This document shows, in pieces, positions 55,183 through 64,000 of a stretch of DNA of 64,000 nt. Numbering within the stretch: the stretch's first letter is position 1; each line of letters begins with the position of its first letter. The stretch spans positions 682,001-746,000 of the forward strand of contig NZ_PDLO01000001.1 of assembly GCF_002631205.1 (NCBI RefSeq). Reading direction: 5' to 3'. Source of the stretch: Neolewinella marina. Lineage in GTDB: Bacteria > Bacteroidota > Bacteroidia > Chitinophagales > Saprospiraceae. A model generated the notes under the pieces. It was not told the origin of the DNA, ran no database searches, and saw nothing but the letters and a program-made list of their open reading frames with translations. The translations under genes and the position numbers were made by a program.

Positions 55183-56316
55183 CTATCGCGTCTGCCGCAG
55201 GCTGTTACAGGCCAGGAGGGTCAGGGTCAGGAGGAGGCCCGGAAAGACCGCCAGCCACCACGCACTGGGTTTGGCCCGCGACTGCTGTAAAATACTGCCC
55301 CAGGTCACCTGCTCAGCCGGAACGCCGATGCCCAGAAAACTCAGCATGGCCTCGGCGAGGATGCTGGTGCCGACCATGAAGGCCGCCACCACCACTACCG
55401 GTCCGATGGCATTGGGCAAGGCGTGGCGAAACAGCAACCTCAGCTCCCCCACCCCGCCCACGCGGGCCGCGGCGATGTACGGCAATTCGCGGATCCGCAT
55501 CAATTCCGCGCGCAGGAAGCGGGCCACGGGGGTCCACCCCAGCACCCCGATCGTCAGGACGACCACCCCCAGCGAGGAGCGGTCGACGTACGACAGCACC
55601 GCGATCAGCAGTACCAGTCCGGGAATGCTGACCGTGAGCTCCAGCAGTAGGACGACCAGCCGGTCGATGGGCACCCCCGCCGGGCGCCGCAACCAGGGGA
55701 TGGCCCGCCCCAGGGCATCGAAGAGCAGGATGCCCCCGCTGCAGGTAGCCAGTAAGACCAGGGAGGCGAGCAACAGAAAGTGAAACACCCCCGTCGACAG
55801 GGCCGCGATGCTGCCAACGACGTACAACCCTCCGACCACCAGGCCGATCACCCCGCCCAGCAATCGCCCCCGGGGGAGCTGCCATCCGTGGTCCCCGAAA
55901 AAGCCGGCGACGGCCCCCAGAGGAAGTCCCAGCAGGAGGGAGATCAGTACGCTCCCCAGTCCGACCCCTACGGCCACCCGTACGCCACTCACCAGCCCCG
56001 CCGCGGTATCCCGGCCCAGCCGGTCGGTGCCCAGCCAGTGAATGCCGCGGTGATCGGCCGCGGGAGAAAGGGGTCGCAGGTAGCCGGGTTGGCTCAGGTC
56101 GGTGGCCGAAGCCCGGAAGGGAATCGGGGGCCAGATTGCCCAGTCGACCGCTACGGTAGCCCAGTCTTCCGAAGGCAGGCTGCGCTCAAACACGGGGAAG
56201 TGAAGGGAATCCTGGTGGGAGGCCACCAGGGGCTTGTCGCCCGCGATGAAGTCCGCCAGCAGCGCCACCACCAGGAGCGCCGCCAGGTATCCGTATGCCC
56301 AGAATCCGTTCTTCAT
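55183..56316 (-). CDS. ABC transporter permease, OppC-like
   Basis: This 377-aa permease has an N-terminal TM helix, a periplasmic segment of about 70 residues (with HWLGTDRLGRDTAAGLVSGV, the typical OppC entry motif) and further TM helices with the coupling motif EAMLSFLGIGVPAEQVTWG near the end. The segment around residues 150-205 carries an extra pair of helices. It overlaps the OppB-like gene by 4 nt. No ATPase or binding protein is adjacent in the window. Confidence 0.9.
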   Translation of the reverse strand: MKNGFWAYGYLAALLVVALLADFIAGDKPLVASHQDSLHFPVFERSLPSEDWATVAVDWAIWPPIPFRASATDLSQPGYLRPLSPAADHRGIHWLGTDRLGRDTAAGLVSGVRVAVGVGLGSVLISLLLGLPLGAVAGFFGDHGWQLPRGRLLGGVIGLVVGGLYVVGSIAALSTGVFHFLLLASLVLLATCSGGILLFDALGRAIPWLRRPAGVPIDRLVVLLLELTVSIPGLVLLIAVLSYVDRSSLGVVVLTIGVLGWTPVARFLRAELMRIRELPYIAAARVGGVGELRLLFRHALPNAIGPVVVVAAFMVGTSILAEAMLSFLGIGVPAEQVTWGSILQQSRAKPSAWWLAVFPGLLLTLTLLACNSLRQTR

Positions 56317-57674
56317 CGCGGGGGCAATTTACCCAACCGCACCCGGGGATCCACCAGGGCGTAGCCGATGTCGGCCAGCAGCAGCCCCAGGATGGTCAGT
56401 ACCCCGTTCACCAGAACCAGGGCGGTGACTACCGGCCAGTCGCGGGCCGTGGCGGCTTCGTACAGCAGTTGCCCCATCCCGGGGAGGTTGAAGATCTGTT
56501 CGATGAGGACGCTGCCGGCCAACAGCCCGGGCAACAGTCCGCCCAGCAGGGTGACCAAGGGGAAGGCGGCGTTGCGGAACACGTGTCGCCACAGCACCTG
56601 CGACCCCGTCATACCCTTCATCCGGGCGGTCTTGACGTAGGGGCGCTCCAGCTCCACGAGGGTGGAAGCACGCAGGTGGCGGGAAACGTACGCCAGGCTT
56701 GGGTAGGCCAGGCAAAATACCGGCAACAGCAGGTGGGAAGCGCGGATGCTGAGGGCCTCCCACCAACCCGCGCCCAGCGGAACCTCCCCGAATCCCATGC
56801 TCGGAAACCAGTTCATCCCGTAGGCTGGCGTGGTGAAGAAGTTGGCCAGCAGGGTAGCTACCCAGAAAGCGGGCAAGCCGAAGGCCAGAAACGTCAGACC
56901 GGTGGCCCAGCGATCAAACCGGCTGCGGTGGTAGTGGGCCATGTACAAGCCCAGGGGAATGGCCAGGAGGTAAACCACCAGCAGGGCCAGGCCATTGAGC
57001 AAAACGGTGCGGGGCAGGGCTACGGCGATCTTCTGGGCCACGGGCCGGCGGTCCGCGTAGGAAATACCCAGGTCGCCGTCCGCCAAGCGGAGCAGATAGC
57101 GGTGGTAGCGGTTCTCGGTGCCGTTCCAGTAAATCCGTGGCCAGAGCAGGCTACTGCGGTCGGTGTGGCGGACCATGTCCTGGTAAGCCGTGCGCAATTC
57201 CGTGGTATTCTCCCCGTCCGGCAGCCCCCTCAGCTGCCGCTCGATATACGGCCGCTCGGCCCGGGTAAGCAGGCGGCGGGCGGTCACCTGCACCGCTTCC
57301 TCTTCGGCCAGTCGGGCGCCCAGCAGGGCGCGGTAATACTGCTGCACCCGGGGCCAGTCGCCGTGGCGAAGGGCCAGGCGGCGTACGGTCTGCCGGCGAT
57401 CGGCCTGGACGATCCGGTGAAGGGTATCGGGCAGGGCGGCGTGGGTGACGGTAAAGTAGAACAGCGGCAGGTCGTAATCCAGCCGGCTGGCCAGGAGGCG
57501 GTACTCCCGCTCGTAGGTCTTCAGGTCCACGCCGGAAGTGCGCACCCCTTCGGCCACCATTCGCTGCTGGACGGGATCGCCCGGAGTCAGCCAGGTCAGG
57601 GCAAAGCTGACGAGGCTCAGCAGGAGCACGCCCAACGGAAGGTACAGCAGCTTGCGCAGGCCGTACGCCAGCAA
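56313..57674 (-). CDS. ABC transporter permease, OppB-like, with large insertion
   Basis: This 453-aa permease has the N-terminal TM (LLYLPLGVLLLSLVSFALTWL with PGDP), and the usual C-terminal half with six TM helices (GDLGISYADRRPVAQKIA, ARMKGMTGSQVLWRHVFRNA coupling motif, LPGMGQLLYEAATARDWPVV). Between them lies a charged, helical region of about 150 residues (40-190), far larger than the short loop of Escherichia OppB (306 aa). It encodes the first gene of a unit continuing into OppC-like and the CDF exporter. Confidence 0.9.
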   Translation of the reverse strand: MLAYGLRKLLYLPLGVLLLSLVSFALTWLTPGDPVQQRMVAEGVRTSGVDLKTYEREYRLLASRLDYDLPLFYFTVTHAALPDTLHRIVQADRRQTVRRLALRHGDWPRVQQYYRALLGARLAEEEAVQVTARRLLTRAERPYIERQLRGLPDGENTTELRTAYQDMVRHTDRSSLLWPRIYWNGTENRYHRYLLRLADGDLGISYADRRPVAQKIAVALPRTVLLNGLALLVVYLLAIPLGLYMAHYHRSRFDRWATGLTFLAFGLPAFWVATLLANFFTTPAYGMNWFPSMGFGEVPLGAGWWEALSIRASHLLLPVFCLAYPSLAYVSRHLRASTLVELERPYVKTARMKGMTGSQVLWRHVFRNAAFPLVTLLGGLLPGLLAGSVLIEQIFNLPGMGQLLYEAATARDWPVVTALVLVNGVLTILGLLLADIGYALVDPRVRLGKLPPR

Positions 57675-57756
57675 ATGATTCTTTCGGCGCGTCAGGGCTA
57701 GGTGATAATCAGTTAACTATGAGCAAAGTATGCCGATTCCTTGTTGGGGAAACGAT

Positions 57757-58389
57757 ATGCAGTCCTTAGCACTCTTCCCACTACAGCTCGTCGTCTTTCC
57801 GGGCGAGGTACTCAATTTACACATTTTTGAGCCCCGCTACCGGGATTTGGTCGCCGACGTGGAAACCGAAGGCCATCATTTCGGGGTGCCCACCGTCATG
57901 GAGGGCAGGCTGCAGCCCATTGCCACCGAAGTCCGGTTGCGCGAGGTAGCGAACCGCTATCCCGGGGGAGAAAGCGACATTCGGGCGGAAGGGGGGCGGA
58001 TTTTTCATATTGACCGGTTTTACCGGGAATATCCCGGAAAGCCCTACCCCGGCGGGGAGGTAAGTTACCTGCCGGTGGATGAGGATGAGAGTACGCAACT
58101 GAACGAACACATCGTGCAGTTGACCCGCGAAATCTACAGCAAATTGCGCATAGAAAGGGAAGTGAGATCAGTGGCCGACGGATTTCGCACCTTTGACCTC
58201 GGGCATTACGTGGGCTTCACCCTGGAGCAGGAGTACCTTTTTCTTACGCTGCTGGACGCCGGACAGCGGCAACGGTACCTGCTGGAACACCTGCTGCAAG
58301 TCAGGCCCAGAGTGGGTGATCCGCTGGGCATCCGCGCCCGCGCCGAATTGAACGGCCACTTCCAGGAGCTGAGCCCACCGGACTTTTAA
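57757..58389 (+). CDS. LON peptidase substrate-binding domain protein
   Basis: This 210-aa protein begins MQSLALFPLQLVVFPGEVLNLHIFEPRYRDL, the LON N-terminal (substrate-binding) domain signature, and lacks the AAA+ and protease domains. The family occurs as free-standing proteins in many bacteria. Function unknown. The start at 57757 was chosen because the domain begins there. It converges on the HIT gene with a 4-nt overlap. Confidence 0.88.
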   Translation: MQSLALFPLQLVVFPGEVLNLHIFEPRYRDLVADVETEGHHFGVPTVMEGRLQPIATEVRLREVANRYPGGESDIRAEGGRIFHIDRFYREYPGKPYPGGEVSYLPVDEDESTQLNEHIVQLTREIYSKLRIEREVRSVADGFRTFDLGHYVGFTLEQEYLFLTLLDAGQRQRYLLEHLLQVRPRVGDPLGIRARAELNGHFQELSPPDF

Positions 58390-58784
58390 TCCAGGGTGAT
58401 GGCCGCTGAGATCTGCTGCTGCAACTCCTTCATCCGCTCCTCGCTTACCGCGACGGTCTTACCAAAACGGAAATCGCCCTCGTGGGTCACCGGCACCAGG
58501 TGCACGTGGACGTGGGGGACTTCCAGACCCAGCACGCCGTTAGCGATGCGCTGGCAGTCGACGACCTGCTGGATGCCCCGGGCGACCCGCTTGGAGAAAA
58601 GCGTCAGGCCGGTGATTTCCTCGTCGGTCAGGTCGTAGTAGTAATCCACCTCCCGCTTCGGCACGCAGAGGGTGTGGCCCTCCATCATGGGGCGCACGTC
58701 GAGGAAGGCGATGAAGTCGTCGGTTTCGGCCACGATATAGCCGGGCAACTCACGGTTGATGATGCGGGTGAAGATGGACGCCAT
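58386..58784 (-). CDS. HIT family protein (nucleotide hydrolase/transferase)
   Basis: This 132-aa protein has the histidine triad motif HVHVHLVP (HxHxHxx) near residue 100 and the preceding FLDVRPMMEGHTLCVPK segment. It hydrolyses nucleotide phosphoramidates or dinucleoside polyphosphates. It starts 1 nt after the greA stop, so it is an operon with greA. Confidence 0.92.
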   Translation of the reverse strand: MASIFTRIINRELPGYIVAETDDFIAFLDVRPMMEGHTLCVPKREVDYYYDLTDEEITGLTLFSKRVARGIQQVVDCQRIANGVLGLEVPHVHVHLVPVTHEGDFRFGKTVAVSEERMKELQQQISAAITLD

Positions 58785-58785
58785 A

Positions 58786-59259
58786 TCAGATCGCGATGTT
58801 GACGATCTCGAACTGGATCGTTCCGTTGGGGGTGTTGACGGTGGCGACGTCACCTACGGCCTTGCCCAACAGGCCCTGCCCCATGGGGCTGTTGACAGAA
58901 ATCTTCTTGGCCTTCAGGTTGGCTTCGCTTTCGGCCACCAGTTCGTACACCATGGTGGCCTTGTTGGCCAGGTTCTTAATCGTCACCTTACTCATCACCG
59001 TCACCTTGCTGGTATCCAGCTGGCTCGAGTCGAGCACCCGGGCGTTGGCCATCACTTTCTCCAGTTCGTTGATCTTCATCTCCAGCAGTCCCTGGGCGTC
59101 CTTGGCTGCATCGTATTCGGCGTTCTCGGAGAGGTCGCCCTTTTCCCGGGCTTCGGCGATGGCGCGGGCTACTTCAGCCCGTCCGGTGGTCTTCAGTTCC
59201 TCGAGTTCCGCGCGGAGGCGGTCGTAACCCTCTTGCGACAGATAGTGTGTTCCTGCCAT
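58786..59259 (-). CDS. greA: Transcription elongation factor GreA
   Basis: This 157-aa protein has the N-terminal coiled coil (YLSQEGYDRLRAELEELKTT, then EAREKGDLSENAEYDAAKDAQ, which carries the acidic tip residues D and E) and the C-terminal FKBP-like domain (ISVNSPMGQGLLGKAVGDVA). It stimulates transcript cleavage by backtracked RNA polymerase. The start at 59259 gives the family N-terminus; the frame extends 41 codons upstream without resemblance. Confidence 0.96.
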   Translation of the reverse strand: MAGTHYLSQEGYDRLRAELEELKTTGRAEVARAIAEAREKGDLSENAEYDAAKDAQGLLEMKINELEKVMANARVLDSSQLDTSKVTVMSKVTIKNLANKATMVYELVAESEANLKAKKISVNSPMGQGLLGKAVGDVATVNTPNGTIQFEIVNIAI

Positions 59260-59263
59260 GGTG

Positions 59264-59271
59264 CAAATATT
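59264..59271 (-). promoter_or_regulatory. -7 box of greA (leaderless type)
   Basis: The minus strand reads AATATTTG (7/8 match to TAnnTTTG), ending 4 nt before the ATG at 59259. Confidence 0.45.
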
Positions 59272-59370
59272 TTCGTCGCAGCAGTCAGTTCTACCCTTCC
59301 CGTTTTGGGATCGGTGGGGACCTGCCTGGCATTGGTGAAACCGCCCGCCGGTAAGCTGGAGCGGACGGCT

Positions 59371-59409
59371 AAAAAAAAGCAACGCCCCTACGGGGGTAGG
59401 AACGTTTGC
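59371..59409 (-). terminator. Terminator after the PorV/PorQ gene
   Basis: On the minus strand GCAAACGTTCCTAC / GTAGGGGCGTTGC forms a stem with small bulges, followed by T8. It lies 80 nt after the stop at 59489 and upstream of the greA promoter. Confidence 0.7.
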
Positions 59410-59488
59410 TATTATACTTAATAAGGCAAATATAGGGAAAATAAGATATAGCGTTCCCTGCTTCCGCCCGCCGGAAACCTTTCTGATC

Positions 59489-60553
59489 CTAGAAGGAAAG
59501 GCTCAATCCAACGTTGTGGGTCCCGCCATAAATCCGGGTACTCCGGTAGGCATAATCGACGGAAAAGCGGCGGGTCAGGTCTCCCTTGGCGAAGGGCACG
59601 CGGATACTGGCTCCCGCGCTGATGCCGTCGTAAATGGGTGATTCATCAGCGGCGGTGCCTTCGCTTCTCCCGGGGGCATCCAGGTCGGTGCGGTAGCCGG
59701 CCCGGACGAGGAACTGCTCCCGGAAGGCATACTCCAGGCCGGCACCTACCTCGTCGCGGCTGAAGGAGTTGGCGGTGAAATTACCCACCACGGTGACCCG
59801 CTGGTTCTCCAGGTGGGTGAGGAAATCGTAGCTGGCACCTATATTAAGCATGGAGGGCATTTCAAATCCGGCCGCCCGCTGGGCGTAAGTGAGCTTGTAA
59901 TCGGCGGCCTGGTCGGGGTTGTCGGCGGCCGTAGCCAGCCCCTGCCCCCCGTAGGCCATGCGTGATCCCACGTTGCGCAGGCTCAGCCCGAACTTGAAGG
60001 CATCCTGCACGCCGGTGACGTACTGCACCCCGGCGTCGATGGCCACACCAAAGGAGCTTACGTCGCTGGTGGATTCACTGACGCCCCTCAGGGTCAGCCC
60101 CACCGATACCTTGTTTTCGAACTGGTGGCTGTAGGTGAGCCCCACGTTGATGAAGCTGAGGTTCATGAGCGCCCCGGTACCTTCCGGCTGCTCGGTGGTG
60201 GTGATGGGGATGTCGCCGAAGTCCAGGCTCATGATGCTGAAGCCGAAGCCGCCGCTCTCCCCCACCCGGCTGCTCACGCCGATGGCCTGCATCGAGATGT
60301 CGGTGCCCTGCAGGTAGTTGGCGTAGCCCAGCATCACCTGGGTGCCGGCGAATCGGCTTACCCCCGCCGGATTGATGCGCATGGCTTCCACCCCGGTCAC
60401 GTAGGAGGTGCCCAGGGAGTGCAGCCCGGCCGAAGGGGCCCAGGGGTTCATCAGGAGCTGGGCGGCCCCGGCCTCCCCCTGCCGGTCGGGGTTGCCGGCG
60501 GATACCACCAGCGAAAGGGCGGAACAGAGGGCCAGCAGGTAAATCTTCTTCAT
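59489..60553 (-). CDS. PorV/PorQ family outer membrane protein (type IX secretion)
   Basis: This 354-aa protein has a signal peptide (IYLLALCSALSLVVSAG) and a predicted 14-strand FadL-like barrel. The PorV/PorQ pattern is clear: GAAQLLMNPWAPSAGLHSLG, then MRINPAGVSRFAGTQVML (INPAG motif), then the strand repeats and a C-terminal aromatic (GLSLSF). PorV binds the C-terminal sorting signal of type IX cargo at the cell surface. It follows the giant gene by 42 nt, suggesting it is the dedicated partner. Confidence 0.88.
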   Translation of the reverse strand: MKKIYLLALCSALSLVVSAGNPDRQGEAGAAQLLMNPWAPSAGLHSLGTSYVTGVEAMRINPAGVSRFAGTQVMLGYANYLQGTDISMQAIGVSSRVGESGGFGFSIMSLDFGDIPITTTEQPEGTGALMNLSFINVGLTYSHQFENKVSVGLTLRGVSESTSDVSSFGVAIDAGVQYVTGVQDAFKFGLSLRNVGSRMAYGGQGLATAADNPDQAADYKLTYAQRAAGFEMPSMLNIGASYDFLTHLENQRVTVVGNFTANSFSRDEVGAGLEYAFREQFLVRAGYRTDLDAPGRSEGTAADESPIYDGISAGASIRVPFAKGDLTRRFSVDYAYRSTRIYGGTHNVGLSLSF

Positions 60554-60595
60554 GGTGAATCGTTGAATCACGGATTTGCCGGTGGGTAACCCGGG

Positions 60596-63500
60596 TTACA
60601 GTCCGGAGGGATCAAACTGGCGCTGCACGCCGAAAAACTTCAGGGTCCGCTCTCCCAGACCGGGAGCGTCTACGTGGATGAGGTACACCCCGCTGGCGAC
60701 CGGAATCCCCTTCTGGTTGCGTAAATCCCACTCCAGGGCGGGAGAAATCTGGCGTACGCCGACGGGGCGGTCGTTGCCGCCGAGCTGGGCCTCCGATTCG
60801 TCGCGGTTGTACTGTCGGATGAACTTGCCATCGAGGGAGTAGATCGTCACCGTGGCGCGGGCGGGCAGGTTGGTGATCTTGACGTTGGTCTCAAACTGGC
60901 TGTCCTCGTAGATGCTGAAGCCGTAGTAGGGGTTCGGCACCACGTTGATCATGTCCAGCGCCCGGTTCGTCAGGGCTTCGTCGAGTTCCCGGTTGGCCTG
61001 CTTGCCGTCGATCGTAAAGCGGTAGGTCGGGTAGCCATTCGCTTCGGGGACGCCCTCGGCATAGGCAAAGGCGCTGTTGACCCTCAGCTTGATGGTGACG
61101 TCCTCCGGGATGATGCCGTCCGCATAGGACTTCAGGTTGACGCCGCCCGCCAGCAGGGGGAAGCCGGCCCAGGTGATGTCCTGCAACGCCCGCACCTTGG
61201 CGGTTGAGTTGGGACTGTTCCGGGGAAACAGGCGGTTGTAGAGGCGCACGCCACCGTCGTAGGGCTGGTCGGTGACGTAGAAGTAGTGCTGCCCTCCGGC
61301 CGGGAAGTCGTAGATGCTCAGTCCGTTGATCGGCGATTTCTCGAACAGGGTGTTGGAGGGGTTGAAGATCATGTCGTCGCCGTTGCTGGCCGCGACGAAG
61401 GCATCCCCGAGGCGGCGGCCGTCGTAGGTGCTGTTTTCGCCCCAGAAAATTTCCAGCCGCTGCCCCGTCTCCACGTCGATGGCGTAACCGGGGAACCAGC
61501 CCATGCCGGTGGCGAACTGGGGATCAATGCCGCGGTCGATGGCCGGCAGCCCGTCCGGACCCGCTTCCCGACTAACGCTGGGTGCATCCCGGGTGTCGAA
61601 CATGCGCCGGTCGGAGTCGGTCTTGATGCGCTGTCCGCGGTAGGCGGCGTCCTTGTAGAAGTAGCTGCTGGTTTCGATGACCGGGCAACGGCTCCAGAGC
61701 GACTTGTCGGAGGTCAGCACGATGTTGACGTTGTTCAGGTCCTGCAGCGACTGCCCGCGCACTACCCCGTCGTTGAGGCGGAACTCCGACAGGTACACCG
61801 GCGAAAGGAAGGGGATGCCCCCATCGTTCTCCTGGTGGTCCAGCAGGCGGTAGGGAACGATGCCGGGGAACATATCCGTGAGGCCCCGGTCCTGGTCCAG
61901 GTCGTAGTAGCGGTCCTGGAAGTCGTCGGTCCCCACGTAGTCGAAGAGGGCCTGGTCAAATTCCACGTTGTTAAAGCCGAGGGAAAGGTTGTCGGGCACG
62001 AACAGCAGCCAGGGCTCCGCCTCCGTGCTGTCGTACACCAGCGATCCGCCGAGCGCACCGTTGCGGCCCGTGCCGGTAGTACCGGGTTCGGGTACGTCGC
62101 CGATGCGGACGGAAAACCCGAATTCGCCGACGATCTGCTCGTTGTTCGAGTCGATGGGTCGTTCACTGACCACCGTGGGTACCCCGCAGTCGTTCAGGCA
62201 GCGGAGGGTCCAGCGGACGGGGGCCGTGAGGCGGTCGTCATTCAGGTTGTCGTCCACGAAGGTGATCTCGTATTCCCCGTCCTGGATGTCGAGGGGGTTG
62301 GCCACGAATACGTCGATGGGTCCGGCGCCGCGCTCGTAGGTCAGTTCACCGGTGAAGGGTTGCCCCGCGGCGATGGCCGCCTCGATTTCAGCCACGGTTT
62401 CCTCGGTGAGATCGAGGAAGTTGCCGTTGTTGCCCTGGCCGCTCAAGCGGGTTACCCGGGCGTTGTCGCCGTAGTCGGCCTTCAGGTCGCGATCGAGAAT
62501 CGGCCGGGGGATGGCTGTATAGAAGGCGTTCCCGGTGAGGGGGTCGCCGATGTTGCGGCTGGAGGCGATGTACTGGGTCGGTTGCCCCGGGCTGTCGGGG
62601 TCGAAGGGGTCGTATTCCTCGTAGTTGTTGTAGGCGTAGGCTACTACGGTGAAGTAGTAGCGGCGGTGGTTGATCAGCCGGGTATCGTTGCCGCTGGCGA
62701 AGGCATCCTGGGTGATGCTGATGCTGTGGCGGATCCCTTCGTCCTCGCCGGCCACCCGCAGTTCGGGAACGAAGTAGGTCTGGTTGAGGGGGTTGCGGTC
62801 CTCTTCCTCGGCGGAGATGCCGGTCCAGTTGAACAGTCGGGTCACCCCGTTGTCCAGGTCGTAGGTGGCGATTTCGCGCACCCGGTTCGGATCACCGATG
62901 TCGGCCAGGGTCACGTCGGGGCCCGAGAACTGGAAGACGCGGTACCCTTCAAAGCGGTAGAGGCTGTCGGCTCCGGCGGGGATGCCCAGTCCTTCTTCCT
63001 GGTAGCCTTCCATGAAGTTGTTGCTCACCGGGCTGTTGGAGAACAGCATCACCACCTCCCGGTCGAGTTCCAGCAGGTCCACGTCGGGAGCGTCGGGGCC
63101 GTCGAGGAGGTCGAAGCAGTTGTCGAAGAGCGACTGGGCCAGGTCATCGGCCTGCTGCAGCCGCTGGATGGAGGGCGCGGGGTAGGTCTGGTCGGGCACC
63201 CACACCACGCCGATGATCAGTTCGTTGACCGCGCCGGGTTGTAGGGTGAAGGGGCCGGAGGCCTGGATGGTCCGGCGGTCGCCGAAGGGCAGGTCCTCGG
63301 TGGTCATGTTCCACCCCCTGACGTTGGGCGGATCGGGGAAAGCGTAGCGGGTAGCGGGCGCGCCGCCCTCGTCGTAGCCGTCGCCGGCGCTCTGCAGCAG
63401 GGCACCGTCGCGCCACCGCCCCTGGAGGTAGTTGTAGTATTCCTCGGCAGTACTGGGGTCGGTAGTGGCGGGCGGCGGCCCACCTACCCCGGCGTTGTTG

Positions 63501-64000
63501 TAGTACACGAAAGAACTCATGCCCAGCTCCCGCTCTCCGATCTGGTTTCCGTTGATGTCGTAGATCGGTGCCCGGGGGCCGCGGAAGTAGTCGACCCCCA
63601 GAATGGGAATCTCGTCGCAGTAGGTCTCCACTCCCCCGTCGCAGGTACAACCCTGGGCGCCGTCGAGCTCATCCTCGTTGTAGACGTAGGCCAGGGAGCG
63701 GGTGGTGTCGCTGCCAATGTAGTCGTCGGTGGCGCAGCCCAGGTCGGGGTCCACCCACATGGCGAAATAGGTATCCAGGATATCCTCCTGCGCCCGGTTG
63801 ATGAGCTTGTAGCGCTGGAAGGTCATGTTGTTGATGTCGTCCGAGGTGGTGTAGGCAAAGGCCTGTACCTGCACTTCCATCTGGATCTGGAGGGGCGTAT
63901 TCGACTGGCGGTGGGTGTTGCCGGCGTCGTTGTAGATCCAGAAGGTCATTTCCTCGGGGAACTGGGGCGTCTCTCCGCAGCCACGAATTTCGATGATGGG
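60596..64000 (-). CDS. Giant secreted protein with sorting-type C-terminal domain (5' end outside window)
   Basis: The frame is open through base 64000, so the N-terminus lies to the right; at least 1135 residues are visible. The sequence is acidic, Gly/Asn/Asp-rich and beta-rich, as in surface proteins. The last 100 residues follow the sorting-domain layout: MINVVPNPYYGFSIYEDSQF, VKITNLPARATVTIYSLDG, then RNQKGIPVASGVYLIHVDAPG and a final strand LKFFGVQ. A stretch with four Cys (TCDGGVETYCDE region) occurs near the visible start. It is paired with the PorV-type gene downstream. Confidence 0.8.
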   Translation of the reverse strand, partial: PIIEIRGCGETPQFPEEMTFWIYNDAGNTHRQSNTPLQIQMEVQVQAFAYTTSDDINNMTFQRYKLINRAQEDILDTYFAMWVDPDLGCATDDYIGSDTTRSLAYVYNEDELDGAQGCTCDGGVETYCDEIPILGVDYFRGPRAPIYDINGNQIGERELGMSSFVYYNNAGVGGPPPATTDPSTAEEYYNYLQGRWRDGALLQSAGDGYDEGGAPATRYAFPDPPNVRGWNMTTEDLPFGDRRTIQASGPFTLQPGAVNELIIGVVWVPDQTYPAPSIQRLQQADDLAQSLFDNCFDLLDGPDAPDVDLLELDREVVMLFSNSPVSNNFMEGYQEEGLGIPAGADSLYRFEGYRVFQFSGPDVTLADIGDPNRVREIATYDLDNGVTRLFNWTGISAEEEDRNPLNQTYFVPELRVAGEDEGIRHSISITQDAFASGNDTRLINHRRYYFTVVAYAYNNYEEYDPFDPDSPGQPTQYIASSRNIGDPLTGNAFYTAIPRPILDRDLKADYGDNARVTRLSGQGNNGNFLDLTEETVAEIEAAIAAGQPFTGELTYERGAGPIDVFVANPLDIQDGEYEITFVDDNLNDDRLTAPVRWTLRCLNDCGVPTVVSERPIDSNNEQIVGEFGFSVRIGDVPEPGTTGTGRNGALGGSLVYDSTEAEPWLLFVPDNLSLGFNNVEFDQALFDYVGTDDFQDRYYDLDQDRGLTDMFPGIVPYRLLDHQENDGGIPFLSPVYLSEFRLNDGVVRGQSLQDLNNVNIVLTSDKSLWSRCPVIETSSYFYKDAAYRGQRIKTDSDRRMFDTRDAPSVSREAGPDGLPAIDRGIDPQFATGMGWFPGYAIDVETGQRLEIFWGENSTYDGRRLGDAFVAASNGDDMIFNPSNTLFEKSPINGLSIYDFPAGGQHYFYVTDQPYDGGVRLYNRLFPRNSPNSTAKVRALQDITWAGFPLLAGGVNLKSYADGIIPEDVTIKLRVNSAFAYAEGVPEANGYPTYRFTIDGKQANRELDEALTNRALDMINVVPNPYYGFSIYEDSQFETNVKITNLPARATVTIYSLDGKFIRQYNRDESEAQLGGNDRPVGVRQISPALEWDLRNQKGIPVASGVYLIHVDAPGLGERTLKFFGVQRQFDPSGL

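Overview
The window is a continuous, gene-dense piece (about 60% G+C by eye) of a Bacteroidota chromosome. I would place it in the Saprospiria, near Lewinella/Neolewinella; this is an inference from gene content and high G+C, not a computed placement. Supporting marks are type IX secretion components (a PorV/PorQ barrel and a giant partner with a sorting-type C-terminus), Bacteroidota-typical families (DUF4270, DUF4290, DUF349, DUF3467, DUF2490, OstA-like, short primary sigma factor), and promoters with the phylum's TAnnTTTG -7 box. No plasmid, phage, insertion sequence or CRISPR array was seen.

Layout. 1-2 kb: the 3' end of topA, a DUF3467 gene, tRNA-Val and tRNA-Pro. 2-12.7 kb: ruvB, a DUF349 coiled-coil protein, asd, panC-panD, a truncated glycogen-synthase-like protein, a DUF4270 lipoprotein, glmS, DUF4290 and rpsT. 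12.7-21 kb: a TonB receptor/lipoprotein pair, a class A beta-lactamase-fold hydrolase, prfC and tRNA-Thr sharing a palindromic promoter, a baeRF-type (eRF1-like) protein with a lipoprotein, and two tiny membrane proteins, one of them DUF1328. 21-32 kb: a peptidase-rich stretch (HELGH metalloprotease, S9, M61, S8-SPOR, M28) interrupted by an ECF sigma factor and an unusual anti-sigma/beta-barrel-like protein.

32-36 kb holds the most unusual material: an HD-domain protein fused to a Pycsar-type (DUF5706) membrane effector module; divergently, YkvA, a coiled-coil protein and a two-TM PspA/Snf7-like coiled-coil protein; then a trypsin-fold/zinc-ribbon/YbjN-like protein. 36-44 kb: a membrane-anchored MutS-family ATPase, galE, an MBL hydrolase, an OstA-like LPS-transport protein, a TPR-TM-SH3 (BatE-like) protein, DUF2490 and a glucosaminidase. 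44-51 kb: a GlcNAc-kinase-like ATPase, pfkA, a PiT-like carrier, an AddB-like nuclease and a START-like protein. 51-64 kb: primary sigma factor, TrmH-type methyltransferase, VOC protein, purM, a CDF exporter, two Opp-type permeases, a LON-substrate-binding-domain protein, HIT, greA, and the PorV/giant-protein pair running off the right edge.

Two themes cut across the region. First, many genes have the TAnnTTTG box 4-10 nt from the start codon, predicting leaderless or near-leaderless mRNAs. Second, envelope-related functions recur: secretion, LPS transport, envelope proteolysis and stress sensing. No single gene cluster here is clearly a new defence or biosynthetic system. The best candidates are the 31.8-36.3 kb envelope/nucleotide-signalling neighbourhood and the ECF sigma/beta-barrel pair.
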